A stretch of 64,000 nt of DNA from Saccharomonospora glauca K62 (lineage in GTDB: Bacteria; Actinomycetota; Actinomycetes; Mycobacteriales; Pseudonocardiaceae). A program made the position numbers and the translations under genes. Location: the NCBI RefSeq assembly GCF_000243395.2, contig NZ_CM001484.1, positions 850,089 to 914,088 of the forward strand, in the 5' to 3' direction. Below, piece by piece: positions 8,792 through 16,624 of the stretch. The notes beneath the pieces are model-generated. The model was not told where the DNA came from, did no database searches, and was given only the letters and a program-made list of their open reading frames with translations. Numbering within the stretch: position 1 is the stretch's first letter; every line of letters begins with the position of its first letter.

Positions 8792-10090
8792 GTGAGCGAA
8801 GAACCGTTCAGTCGCCCCGCCTACGGCTTCCAGAGGCGGGTCGGGCAGCTCGGAGAGGTCGACGAGCAGGGCTATCTCGTCTCTCATCCGCAGGAGCCGT
8901 TGTGGGACATCTACACGGTGACCGCGGAGGTGGACCTCGACCAGCTCCGGACGGCGTGGCGGGCGGCCACCGCCGACATCGACACGTTGAACTTCCGGCT
9001 GCGTCGGGTGGGCGATCGCGTCCTCACGGAGCGGCTCGCGCCCGTGCCCGCCGGGTTCGACGTCCACTCGGTTCCGAAGGCCTTCGCCGACGGGGCGTTG
9101 CACCCCGATGTCGTCGCCTTGGTCGACCCGCTCGTCACCGGACGGCACTGCGCTCCCGGAGCGCCGACGGCGTGGCTGCGGGTCGTGCGGGACGGTGAGA
9201 ACACCCTGCTCACCATCGTCGTGGACCACACCGTCGGTGACGGTTGGTCGTTGGCGTTGCTCGTCAGAAGGTTCGCGATGGCACATCGCCTGCTGCGTGC
9301 CGGCAAGCCGCTGGAACTACGCCCGCTGGGCGGGTTCGCGGACTTCCTCGACCGGCTTCCCGACGCCCCCACGCGCCGCCGGAACCTGGACCGCTGGCGG
9401 GAGCTGCTGGCCGACACGACACCGCCGGGGCCGCCCACCCTGTTCGAAAAGGACGGCCCGGACCCCGATCGCGCGTTCCTGTTGGACACTCATCACGTCT
9501 TCCCGGTCGAGCCTCGCGCCACCCGTGCCGCCAATGTGCTGGCGCAGCGGTACGGCACCAACCCGGCCGAAATCTGGGTGGCCGCGGCGATCCTCGCCGC
9601 GACCCGGAACTCGCGGGGACCACAGCCCTCCATCACCATGCACCACGGACGGACCCGGCGCGCCGACTTCCGGGTCTTCGGCCCCCTCACGGAGGCGCAC
9701 GTGACTCCCGCGGTCCCCGCCGACCGCACGCTGGAGGATCAGTGGCGCCTCGGCAGGGAGTCGCCTCCGCTGTTCGGCGAGACGTTGCGGGAGGAAGGGC
9801 TGTTCACCCAGCGGCGCTTCGCCATCGACCACGTGCCCGTGTCCCCGCCGCTGGTGCTCGACCGGGAGGTTCGTGGCCGTTCGTTGACGGGGAAGGAACT
9901 GGAGCCTCTCAAGCCACCCAGCAAGGAACCCATCCCTTCCGCGGCGAGCGTGTGGATCACGATCTACCCGCTGGGCGTTGAGCGCGCCGAGGTCCTGGTG
10001 GAGGCAGCCTCCAGTGCCCTGCCGGAGCCGGAGTCCATCGTCGCGGCCATGCGGGACGCCCTGGTGAGCGCCGCGGGCGACGTCGACTGA
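8792..10090 (+). CDS. Stand-alone condensation-domain-like acyltransferase
   Basis: This 432-residue protein belongs to the condensation/BAHD-like fold superfamily. The signature HHxxxDG appears as DHTVGDG, so the first His is Asp while the catalytic second His (about 146) and the DG are kept. It has no adenylation or carrier domain. Members join an acyl or aminoacyl thioester to an amine or alcohol. Here it could transfer the acyl chain made by the ligase and ketosynthase. The GTG at 8792 is chosen because AAGGGGA lies 5 bases upstream. A 91-base spacer with a strong hairpin separates it from the oxidase gene, so it may be expressed at a different level. Confidence 0.78.
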   Translation: MSEEPFSRPAYGFQRRVGQLGEVDEQGYLVSHPQEPLWDIYTVTAEVDLDQLRTAWRAATADIDTLNFRLRRVGDRVLTERLAPVPAGFDVHSVPKAFADGALHPDVVALVDPLVTGRHCAPGAPTAWLRVVRDGENTLLTIVVDHTVGDGWSLALLVRRFAMAHRLLRAGKPLELRPLGGFADFLDRLPDAPTRRRNLDRWRELLADTTPPGPPTLFEKDGPDPDRAFLLDTHHVFPVEPRATRAANVLAQRYGTNPAEIWVAAAILAATRNSRGPQPSITMHHGRTRRADFRVFGPLTEAHVTPAVPADRTLEDQWRLGRESPPLFGETLREEGLFTQRRFAIDHVPVSPPLVLDREVRGRSLTGKELEPLKPPSKEPIPSAASVWITIYPLGVERAEVLVEAASSALPEPESIVAAMRDALVSAAGDVD

Positions 10091-10157
10091 CGGGAACGTC
10101 CGGCACTCGATCGCGGCTTCGTCAACGGCAGTCAGCAATCAAGAAGGTGACGGTGTG

Positions 10158-11102
10158 ATGCACCAACAATCGCAGCGCTGTGCCCTCGTGGTCGGAGGGG
10201 CCGGGTTCATCGGCAGCCACCTCGTCGACCGACTGTTGGCACGAGGCGATCGGGTCTACTGCGTCGACAACCTGCTCACCGGGCGCGTCGAGAACCTCGC
10301 GCAGTGCGAAGACCACCCCGACTTCACGTTCCTCCAGGCCGATGCCGCCGACTTCGAGATCCCGGAGCCGGTGGACGCGGTGTACTACCTGGCGTCGCCC
10401 GCGTCGCCGAGAGCGTATCGGCGTTACCCGCTGGAGACGTTGGCGGCCGGGTCGACCGGGGTTCGCCACAGCCTCGACGTCGCGCGGCGACACGGTGCGC
10501 GCTTCCTGCTCACGTCCACGTCCGAGGTGTACGGGGACCCGCAGGTCCACCCGCAGCGCGAGGACTACCACGGCAACGTCAATCCCGTCGGGCCCCGGAG
10601 CATGTACGACGAGGCGAAACGCTTCGCCGAGGCACTGGTGACCGCCTACTCGGCGACGTTCGGCCTCCAGACGCGGATCGCCCGCATCTTCAACACCTAC
10701 GGACCGCGCATGGACAGCGAGGACGGCCGTGTCGTCCCGACCTTCGTCCGGCAGGCCCTCGCCGGGGAGCCGTTGACCGTGGCCGGGAAAGGCGAGCAGA
10801 CCCGCTCGTTGTGCTACGTCGACGACACGGTGGCCGGTCTGCTGGCGCTGCTGGACAGCGACGAGTCCGCCCCGGTGAACATCGGCAACCCGCACGAGAT
10901 CACCGTGCTCGAACTCGCCCGGACCGTGCTCTCGCTCTGCGGGCGAAAGCCCGACGACATGGTCTTCGTGCCGTTGCCGCCGGAGGACCCCCAGCGGCGG
11001 TGTCCCGACATCACGCGGGCCACCTCGGCGTTGTCCTGGCGCCCCACGGTGGGCCTGGAGCAGGGGCTGCGGTTGACGATCGCCGCCGCGCGGAACGGGT
11101 GA
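10158..11102 (+). CDS. UDP-glucuronate decarboxylase (UDP-xylose synthase)-like SDR
   Basis: This 314-residue extended short-chain dehydrogenase/reductase has the NAD motif GGAGFIGSH at its N-terminus. It has the UXS-type signatures ASPASP, STSEVYGDP and the catalytic YDEAKR following a GNVNP segment. The family oxidises and decarboxylates UDP-glucuronate to UDP-xylose; close relatives are dTDP-glucose dehydratases, but the ASPASP and GNVNP blocks favour UXS. Either GTG 10155 or ATG 10158 could start it. GAAGGTGA lies 7 bases before the ATG. Paired with the UDP-glucose dehydrogenase downstream it would supply UDP-xylose, presumably for a glycosyltransferase in the cluster. Confidence 0.87.
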   Translation: MHQQSQRCALVVGGAGFIGSHLVDRLLARGDRVYCVDNLLTGRVENLAQCEDHPDFTFLQADAADFEIPEPVDAVYYLASPASPRAYRRYPLETLAAGSTGVRHSLDVARRHGARFLLTSTSEVYGDPQVHPQREDYHGNVNPVGPRSMYDEAKRFAEALVTAYSATFGLQTRIARIFNTYGPRMDSEDGRVVPTFVRQALAGEPLTVAGKGEQTRSLCYVDDTVAGLLALLDSDESAPVNIGNPHEITVLELARTVLSLCGRKPDDMVFVPLPPEDPQRRCPDITRATSALSWRPTVGLEQGLRLTIAAARNG

Positions 11103-11195
11103 CGGAGCTGCGGTCGAACGGGCTCCCGGTCCGGCGGCCCGCGTGAGAGCTGGGCGTGAGGTCGATTCGCCTCAGGGGAAAGGAAACACGTCGCG

Positions 11196-12560
11196 ATGCG
11201 CATCACCGTCATTGGTCTCGGGTACTTGGGCGTGACCCATGCCGCCTGCATGGCCGAGCTGGGTTTCGAGGTGCTGGGGCTGGACTCCGACGCGGAGCGG
11301 GTCGCGATGCTGTCGGCCGGTTCGCTGCCCTTCTACGAGCCGGGGCTGAGCGAGCTCGTGTCCACCCACACCGCCACCGGGCGGCTGCGCTTCACCACGT
11401 CGTACGCCGACATCGCCGAGTTCGGCGCGGCCGCCTCGGACGGCGTCGTGCACTTCCTGTGCGTGGGAACTCCCCAGCAGGCGCACTCCGAGGACGCGGA
11501 CCTGTCCTCCCTGTTCTCCGCGGTCGAGCGGCTGACCCCTCATCTCGTCGGCCGCTGCGTCGTCGTGGGCAAGTCGACGGTGCCGGTGGGCACTGCGGCC
11601 GACGTGGTCGAGCTGCTGGCCGCGCACGCCCCGGCCGGAGCCGACCCGGAACTGATCTGGAATCCCGAGTTCCTGCGGGAGGGCAACGCCGTCCGGGACA
11701 CGCTCCGTCCGGACCGGATCGTCTTCGGGGTGCGGGAGAGGCCCGGCCGGGAACCCGAGAGCGAGGGCCTTCGGCTCCTCCGCCGCGTGTATGCCGAGGT
11801 GATCGCCGCGGGGGTGCCCGTGGTGGTCACCGACTACGCGACCGCGGAGCTGGTGAAGGTCAGCGCCAACGCGTTCCTGTCGACGAAGATCTCGTTTCTC
11901 AACGCGGTGGCGGAGGTCTGCGAGGTCACCGGGGCGGACGTGAAACAGCTGGCGGAGGCCCTCGCTCACGACCGACGCATCGGCGGCGGCTATCTCAGCC
12001 CCGGAATCGGTTTCGGCGGGGGCTGCCTGCCCAAGGACCTTCGGGCGTTCGCGGCGACGGCCGAGAAACTCGGGCTGGAGTCGCTGGGGTTCCTCCGGAG
12101 TATCGACGCGATCAACCTCGCCACCCGTCGTCGTGCCGTGTCCCTGACCGTGGAGGCCTGCGGTGGGGACGTGGCCGACAAGCGGATCGCTGTGTGGGGT
12201 GCCGCGTTCAAACCGGACTCGGACGACATCCGGGACTCACCGGCACTGTGGATCGCCGCGGCGCTGCACGACGTGGGCGCGACCGTGGTCGTCTATGACC
12301 CGCAAGCCATGGACAAGGCGCGCAAGGCACACCCGCAGTTGTCGTACGCCGACTCGGCCACGGACGCCGCGGTCGGTGCTCACGCGATCGTGCACCTGAC
12401 GGAGTGGGACGAGTTCCGTCACGTGTCGCCCCGTGCCCTGAGCGAGGTGGTTCACGCGCGCAACATCGTGGACGGCCGCAACGTCCTCGACGCGCGCGAC
12501 TGGTGTGCTCACGGCTGGACGTACCGGGCGCTGGGGCGGCCGGTCGTGTCGGCGACCTGA
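11196..12560 (+). CDS. ugd: UDP-glucose 6-dehydrogenase
   Basis: This 454-residue nucleotide-sugar dehydrogenase has the NAD motif GLGYLG at residues 7-12, the conserved GKSTVPVGT and NPEFLREG blocks, and the catalytic Cys277 in GGGCLPKD. It oxidises UDP-glucose to UDP-glucuronate with 2 NAD+, the precursor step for the decarboxylase encoded 93 bases upstream. A GDP-mannose dehydrogenase is possible, but the pairing with a UXS-like enzyme favours UDP-glucose. GGAAAGGAAA lies 8 bases before the ATG. It is the last + strand gene of the cluster and converges on the methyltransferase, 34 bases apart. Confidence 0.88.
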   Translation: MRITVIGLGYLGVTHAACMAELGFEVLGLDSDAERVAMLSAGSLPFYEPGLSELVSTHTATGRLRFTTSYADIAEFGAAASDGVVHFLCVGTPQQAHSEDADLSSLFSAVERLTPHLVGRCVVVGKSTVPVGTAADVVELLAAHAPAGADPELIWNPEFLREGNAVRDTLRPDRIVFGVRERPGREPESEGLRLLRRVYAEVIAAGVPVVVTDYATAELVKVSANAFLSTKISFLNAVAEVCEVTGADVKQLAEALAHDRRIGGGYLSPGIGFGGGCLPKDLRAFAATAEKLGLESLGFLRSIDAINLATRRRAVSLTVEACGGDVADKRIAVWGAAFKPDSDDIRDSPALWIAAALHDVGATVVVYDPQAMDKARKAHPQLSYADSATDAAVGAHAIVHLTEWDEFRHVSPRALSEVVHARNIVDGRNVLDARDWCAHGWTYRALGRPVVSAT

Positions 12561-12594
12561 CGGCCGGCCTTGCCCGCACGGTCGCGGGGGACCG

Positions 12595-13371
12595 TCAACC
12601 GGGCTTGCGGGCCACGCAGAGCACCGACTGGCCGAAGGGCACGGGCAGGTACTTCTCGATCGCCCTGGTGACCGGGACCACGAAACGGTCGTAGAGCGAG
12701 ACCAGCCGTGGATTCGGAGAGGTGGTGCCGCCCTTGCGCACGGCGGCCCACCAGGCGAAGGCGCCCAGGAAGTTCACCGGTCGGGCGGTCTCCACCACGA
12801 GTCCGGCCTCCCGCGCGGTGGCGGCGACGGTCGTGGGGGTGTAGCGACGGAAGTGGCCCACCTTGCGGTCGAACTCGCCGTAGAGCTGCTGGTAGCCGGG
12901 GACGAACAGGACGATGTTGCCCTTCGGGGTCAGCGACTCCGAAAGCCGGCGCAGGGCGCTGATGTCGTCCTCGATGTGCTCCAGGACGTTGATCGCTATC
13001 AGCGTCTCCACCGGCCGGTCGAGCTTGGTGCCGCCGTCGATGTCGTACTGCTGTACCTCCACCTCGGGCCGGTCGCGGAACCGTTCCTTCAGCTTTCGCA
13101 CGGCGCCGGAGTCGACGTCGGTGACGACGTAGCGGTCGAAGCCGGTGAAACCGGAGGCGAACTCGCCGAGCCCCGCACCGACCTCCAGCACGGTACGTCC
13201 ACAGTGAGGTCGGATGAGCTCTCTCTGGTAGGCGAGGTAGCGCGGCTTGCCGTGGTCGGCCTCCAGGTCCCGGCCCGTGGCCGCGGTGAACGCGGACGTC
13301 GAATCGGGCGCCGCGTCACCGTCTCGTTGGGGATCGTCGTGGGGTTCGAGGTGGGACTTTTCCGTCGGCAC
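12595..13371 (-). CDS. Class I SAM-dependent methyltransferase
   Basis: This 258-residue Rossmann-fold methyltransferase has motif I VLEVGAGLGE, an acidic end to strand 2 (VTDVD) and the post-motif NVLEHIEDD, typical of small-molecule methyltransferases of the UbiE/Methyltransf_11 type. The GTG at 13371 is preferred because GGGAGGGC sits just upstream. It is on the opposite strand to the biosynthetic cluster, converging on ugd, so its link to the pathway is positional only. It may be a late tailoring enzyme or an unrelated gene at the cluster border. Confidence 0.82.
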   Translation of the reverse strand: MPTEKSHLEPHDDPQRDGDAAPDSTSAFTAATGRDLEADHGKPRYLAYQRELIRPHCGRTVLEVGAGLGEFASGFTGFDRYVVTDVDSGAVRKLKERFRDRPEVEVQQYDIDGGTKLDRPVETLIAINVLEHIEDDISALRRLSESLTPKGNIVLFVPGYQQLYGEFDRKVGHFRRYTPTTVAATAREAGLVVETARPVNFLGAFAWWAAVRKGGTTSPNPRLVSLYDRFVVPVTRAIEKYLPVPFGQSVLCVARKPG

Positions 13372-13742
13372 GTGCCCTCCCGTGCTCCAGTCGAGTAGAT
13401 CCGTTATCCCGCTGTGTCCCGACCGTAATGTACAAGGGTGTCGAGGTGGTGACGCCACGCGGTCACTCCCGTGGCGGAAGGCCGCGTACCGGGGAGCCGA
13501 GTGGGGAGGATACGGGAGAAAACAGGCACGCCCCCGGCCGAAACCGGGGGCGTGCCTGGAGGAGAAAGCACCGGTACGCATTCGTCGCCTCGCGGCGAAA
13601 GGCGCGACGCGGCTCCAGCCGAACGGTATTCCGCGAAGGCAATTGAGATGGGGCCCGGGGACAGTCAATGCGCACCGGCACCGGATTCAACACCGATCAG
13701 GGCGTCGGTGTTTCCGCTTGCCGGATGACGTGCCTCACAACG
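13372..13742. other. Intergenic region without a convincing gene
   Basis: This 371-base stretch lies between two minus-strand genes. It holds the terminator at 13513-13556 and, presumably, the promoter of the methyltransferase. Short open frames occur, but none has coding-like third-position bias together with a ribosome site. Confidence 0.6.
13513..13556 (-). terminator. Rho-independent terminator of the whiB-like gene
   Basis: GGCACGCCCCCGG (13525-13537) pairs perfectly with CCGGGGGCGTGCC across a CCGAAA loop. Read on the minus strand, the stem is followed by TGTTTTCTCC, so it terminates the whiB-like transcript, leaving a 3' UTR of about 190 bases. Confidence 0.8.
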
Positions 13743-14012
13743 TCAGGCGGCCTCGTCCTCGACTCGGTCGGCCCGGCGATTCCGGTGGACGAGGGCGCGC
13801 CGTTCGTGCTCGGTCAGACCACCGAATATGCCGTGGTCCAAGCCGTTTTCCAAGGCATGGTTGAGGCATGCGTCCCGAACGGGACACCGTGCGCACACCG
13901 CCTTCGCGCGAGCGGTCTGCTGTGCGCCCGGTCCCATGTCCGAGATGGGGAAGAACAGTTCGGGATCTTCGTCGCGGCAGGCGGCACTGTGCCACCACTC
14001 ACTATTCGTCAT
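13743..14012 (-). CDS. WhiB-family iron-sulfur transcription factor
   Basis: This 89-residue protein has the four conserved cysteines of the Wbl family: one in AACRDEDP and the CxxCx5C set in CARCPVRDAC plus the preceding Cys, which bind a [4Fe-4S] cluster. They are followed by the beta-turn GIFGGLTEHER (usual G[VI]WGG) and a basic tail that contacts DNA. Wbl proteins act with the housekeeping sigma factor in redox, antibiotic resistance or developmental control. AAAGGAGG lies 8 bases before the ATG. It is 80 bases downstream of RNase Z on the same strand and ends in a strong terminator. The Phe in the turn is unusual. Confidence 0.93.
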   Translation of the reverse strand: MTNSEWWHSAACRDEDPELFFPISDMGPGAQQTARAKAVCARCPVRDACLNHALENGLDHGIFGGLTEHERRALVHRNRRADRVEDEAA

Positions 14013-14092
14013 AGGCGTGCCGCCTCCTTTCTCGATCTTTTCGGGCTTTCGGGTCGGCGAGCCCGTAGAGGCAACGCGCTGTCGTCGTTCGC

Positions 14093-15013
14093 TTATTCCG
14101 GGCGTGACCTCCGCGGCACCGGAATTCGCGCGAGATCATGCGCGATGACGAGTTCGCCGTCGAATACCTCTGCCGCTTGGGCGCGGAACTCGGCCATATT
14201 CGAATATCGTTGTGAGAAATGTGCCAGGACCAGCGTGTGGACGCCGCTTTCTCGTGCCACCCGCGCGGCCTGCCGGGCCGTCAGGTGCCCGTACCGCTCG
14301 GCCAGGTCCGCTTCCGAGTCGAGGAACGTGGCCTCGATCACCAGCAGGTCGGCGTCCTCGGCGAGCGCGAAGGCGTTGTCGCACAGCCGGGTGTCCATCA
14401 CGAACGCGAACTTCTGCCCGCTGCGCGGCACGCTCACGTCCTCGACGGTCACAGTGTTCCCACCGACGGTGAGCGAGCCCTCCCGCAGCAGGGTCCCGAC
14501 GTCGGGGCCGTGGACGCCGTGACGCTGCAACAGTCGCGGCACCAGGGACCGCCCATCAGGTTCGACGAGCCGGTATCCGTACGCCTCGACGGGGTGGTCG
14601 AGACGCAGGGCCGACAGCTCGCCGAACTCGCCGTCCGCCACCACGCCGTCCCCGCCGATGGGCCGCTCCACCAGCTCGGTCGTCTCGTGGAACACGCTCG
14701 CGTGGCGCAGCCGCTCGAAGTACGCCCGCCCGGACGCCGGGTAGTGCGCGTGCACCCGCTCCACGCCGTCCAGCGACAGGCGCTGCACGACACCGGGCAC
14801 CCCGAGGCAGTGATCGCCGTGGAAGTGCGTGAGGCAGATCCGGTTGATCGCGCTCACGGGCACACCGGCGAAGATCAGCTGCCGTTGCGTTCCCTCGCCG
14901 GGGTCGAACAGCAAGCCCATCGAGTCCCAGCGCAGGAGGTAACCGTTGTGGTTACGCGCGCGGGACGGCACCTGACTCCCGGTGCCCAGCACGATCAGCT
15001 CACGGTTCGACAC
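14093..15013 (-). CDS. rnz: Ribonuclease Z (metallo-beta-lactamase fold)
   Basis: This protein of about 306 residues processes tRNA 3' ends. It has the zinc motif [10 protein letters not shown], a later [10 protein letters not shown] and the C-terminal AHFSQRY (HEAT/His region) typical of RNase Z, with an N-terminal [11 protein letters not shown]. Two starts are possible. The GTG at 15013 matches the family N-terminus but has no clear ribosome site; an ATG at 15049 adds 12 residues. A small upstream open frame ends at 14995, overlapping the GTG by about 20 bases, so translational coupling would explain the missing ribosome site. Confidence 0.9.
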   Translation of the reverse strand: MSNRELIVLGTGSQVPSRARNHNGYLLRWDSMGLLFDPGEGTQRQLIFAGVPVSAINRICLTHFHGDHCLGVPGVVQRLSLDGVERVHAHYPASGRAYFERLRHASVFHETTELVERPIGGDGVVADGEFGELSALRLDHPVEAYGYRLVEPDGRSLVPRLLQRHGVHGPDVGTLLREGSLTVGGNTVTVEDVSVPRSGQKFAFVMDTRLCDNAFALAEDADLLVIEATFLDSEADLAERYGHLTARQAARVARESGVHTLVLAHFSQRYSNMAEFRAQAAEVFDGELVIAHDLARIPVPRRSRPE

Positions 15014-15327
15014 GCGACGACGGTACGGCGTGGACGGTGGCCGCCGCATCCGATTTCCCGAGTGCTGTTCCGCACCCGACCTCGGTCAGCGGTCCTTTCG
15101 TGCCGCGGAGACCTCCCTCGCGAGGAGGGCTGCCCCGTGCCACGGCGGGCACTCGGCGTCCGGCGGACCCGGAACGCCCCGACGCCACCGTCACCGACCT
15201 CGTCGTCCGGGTGAGTCACGTCCTCGTCGAGGTCGTCGCGCCTTCTGCGGGCGGCGTCGCGCACGGGAGCATCGCCGACCGGGGCGACGGCCCCCCGGGG
15301 CGTCAGCTCCCGGACGAGCTGTGCCAT
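14995..15327 (-). CDS. Small hypothetical protein upstream of RNase Z
   Basis: This 110-codon frame begins [12 protein letters not shown] and is preceded by a very good ribosome site (GGAAGGAG, 4-5 bases before the ATG). The first 65 or so codons have strong G/C third positions and encode an acidic segment rich in Asp and Glu. The remainder loses codon bias and becomes Arg/Ser rich, which suggests either a non-conserved tail or a frameshift near 15120. It overlaps the start of rnz. No family is recognised. It could be a coupling leader peptide for rnz. Confidence 0.4.
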   Translation of the reverse strand: MAQLVRELTPRGAVAPVGDAPVRDAARRRRDDLDEDVTHPDDEVGDGGVGAFRVRRTPSARRGTGQPSSRGRSPRHERTADRGRVRNSTREIGCGGHRPRRTVVACRTVS

Positions 15328-15448
15328 GGGTCTCCTTCCCTCGTCCGCTGTCCACCTCACCCGGACGGGTACCCCGGCGACCCGCCGTTCTACCCACCTT
15401 TTTCGCGTGGGCTGGCCGACTCGGCGCGGGAGGCACATACTGCCTGAC

Positions 15449-16480
15449 GTGTCCACAACGGACTGGGTGCTGCACGTGGACCTCGACCAGTTCATCGCGG
15501 CGGTGGAGGTCGCGCGGCATCCCGAGCTGAAAGGCAGACCCGTCGTCGTCGGAGGGGCGGGCGATCCGACCCAACGCGGGGTGGTGGCCACCGCCTCCTA
15601 CGAGGCCAGGGAGTACGGCGTGCACTCCGGCATGCCGTTGCGCACGGCCGCCCGCCGCTGTCCCGACGCGGTGTTCCTCGCCTCCGACCCGCCCGCGTAC
15701 GAGGAGGTCTCCGAGCGGGTGATGGCGGTGCTGCGGGAATTTCCGGTGGTGGTCGAGGTCGCGGGCTGGGACGAGGCGTTCCTCGGGGCGCGAACCGACG
15801 ATCCGTGGTCGCTGGCGAGGGAGGTCCGGCGGGCGGTGGCCGACCGTACGGGATTGTCGTGCGCGGTGGGGATCGGCGACAACAAGCACACCGCCAAACT
15901 CGCCACTGGCTTCGCCAAACCGGGCGGGGTGTACTGCCTGACCAGGGAAAACTGGGGAGAGGTCATGGGGGATCGACCTCCCGACGCGCTGTGGGGCGTG
16001 GGGGCCAGGACTCGCCACAAGCTCGCCGAACTCGGCATCACCACCGTCGACGACTTGGCCGCGGCCGACCGGGGCGTGTTGGCGGCGGAATTCGGTCCCA
16101 CGCTCGGGCCGTACTTCCGTGCCCTGGCTCACGGCCTGGGCGACCGGGAGGTCACGGCCACGCCGTACGTGCCGAAGTCCCGCGGGCGCGAGACGACGTT
16201 CCAGCGGGACGTCGCCGACGTGGGGGAACTTCGCGTCCAGCTCGCGCGTTTGGCCGCCAGGGTGGCGGACGACGTCGCCGCCGAGGGGCGGCTCGCCGCA
16301 CGCGTCGCCGTGAAGGTCCGTTTCGCACCGTTCGTCACGCAGACACACGGTGTGACGTTGCCCGTGCCCACGAGGGACGCCGCGGTGCTGGTACGTGCCG
16401 CCGAGGAGGCGTTCGGACGCTTCACGGTGGACCGTCCCGTGAGGCTGCTCGGCGTGCGGGCGGAGTTCGTCCGGGAATGA
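15449..16480 (+). CDS. dinB2: Y-family DNA polymerase IV, DinB2 type
   Basis: This 343-residue translesion polymerase has the catalytic acids in HVDLDQF (Asp11, Asp13) and in AGWDEAFL (Asp, Glu). The GWDEA form, instead of SIDEA, matches the mycobacterial DinB2 (Rv3056) subgroup, as do GIGDNKHTAKLATG and the little-finger end DRPVRLLGVR. The residue after DQF, which acts as steric gate (Phe or Tyr in most Pol IV, Leu in mycobacterial DinB2), is Ile16. A polymerase able to use ribonucleotides is therefore expected. The C-terminus has no beta-clamp motif that I can identify. The start is GTG 15449. Confidence 0.9.
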   Translation: MSTTDWVLHVDLDQFIAAVEVARHPELKGRPVVVGGAGDPTQRGVVATASYEAREYGVHSGMPLRTAARRCPDAVFLASDPPAYEEVSERVMAVLREFPVVVEVAGWDEAFLGARTDDPWSLAREVRRAVADRTGLSCAVGIGDNKHTAKLATGFAKPGGVYCLTRENWGEVMGDRPPDALWGVGARTRHKLAELGITTVDDLAAADRGVLAAEFGPTLGPYFRALAHGLGDREVTATPYVPKSRGRETTFQRDVADVGELRVQLARLAARVADDVAAEGRLAARVAVKVRFAPFVTQTHGVTLPVPTRDAAVLVRAAEEAFGRFTVDRPVRLLGVRAEFVRE

Positions 16481-16624
16481 CACCGGACACACCGGCGTTG
16501 CACCACACGCGCGTCGCCGCTGTCGTTACCCTGCACTACGCTGATGCGGCACTCGAACAGTTGACCGAAACTGCTCGGCGCGTCCGTCACGATTCCGCGT
16601 ATCACGACCTGGGAGAGCGACCAC

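Noticed and set aside
12578-12595. Hairpin ACGGTC/GACCGT between ugd and the methyltransferase as a terminator
   Set aside because: The stem is only 6 bp with no T tract; it may be chance in GC-rich DNA.
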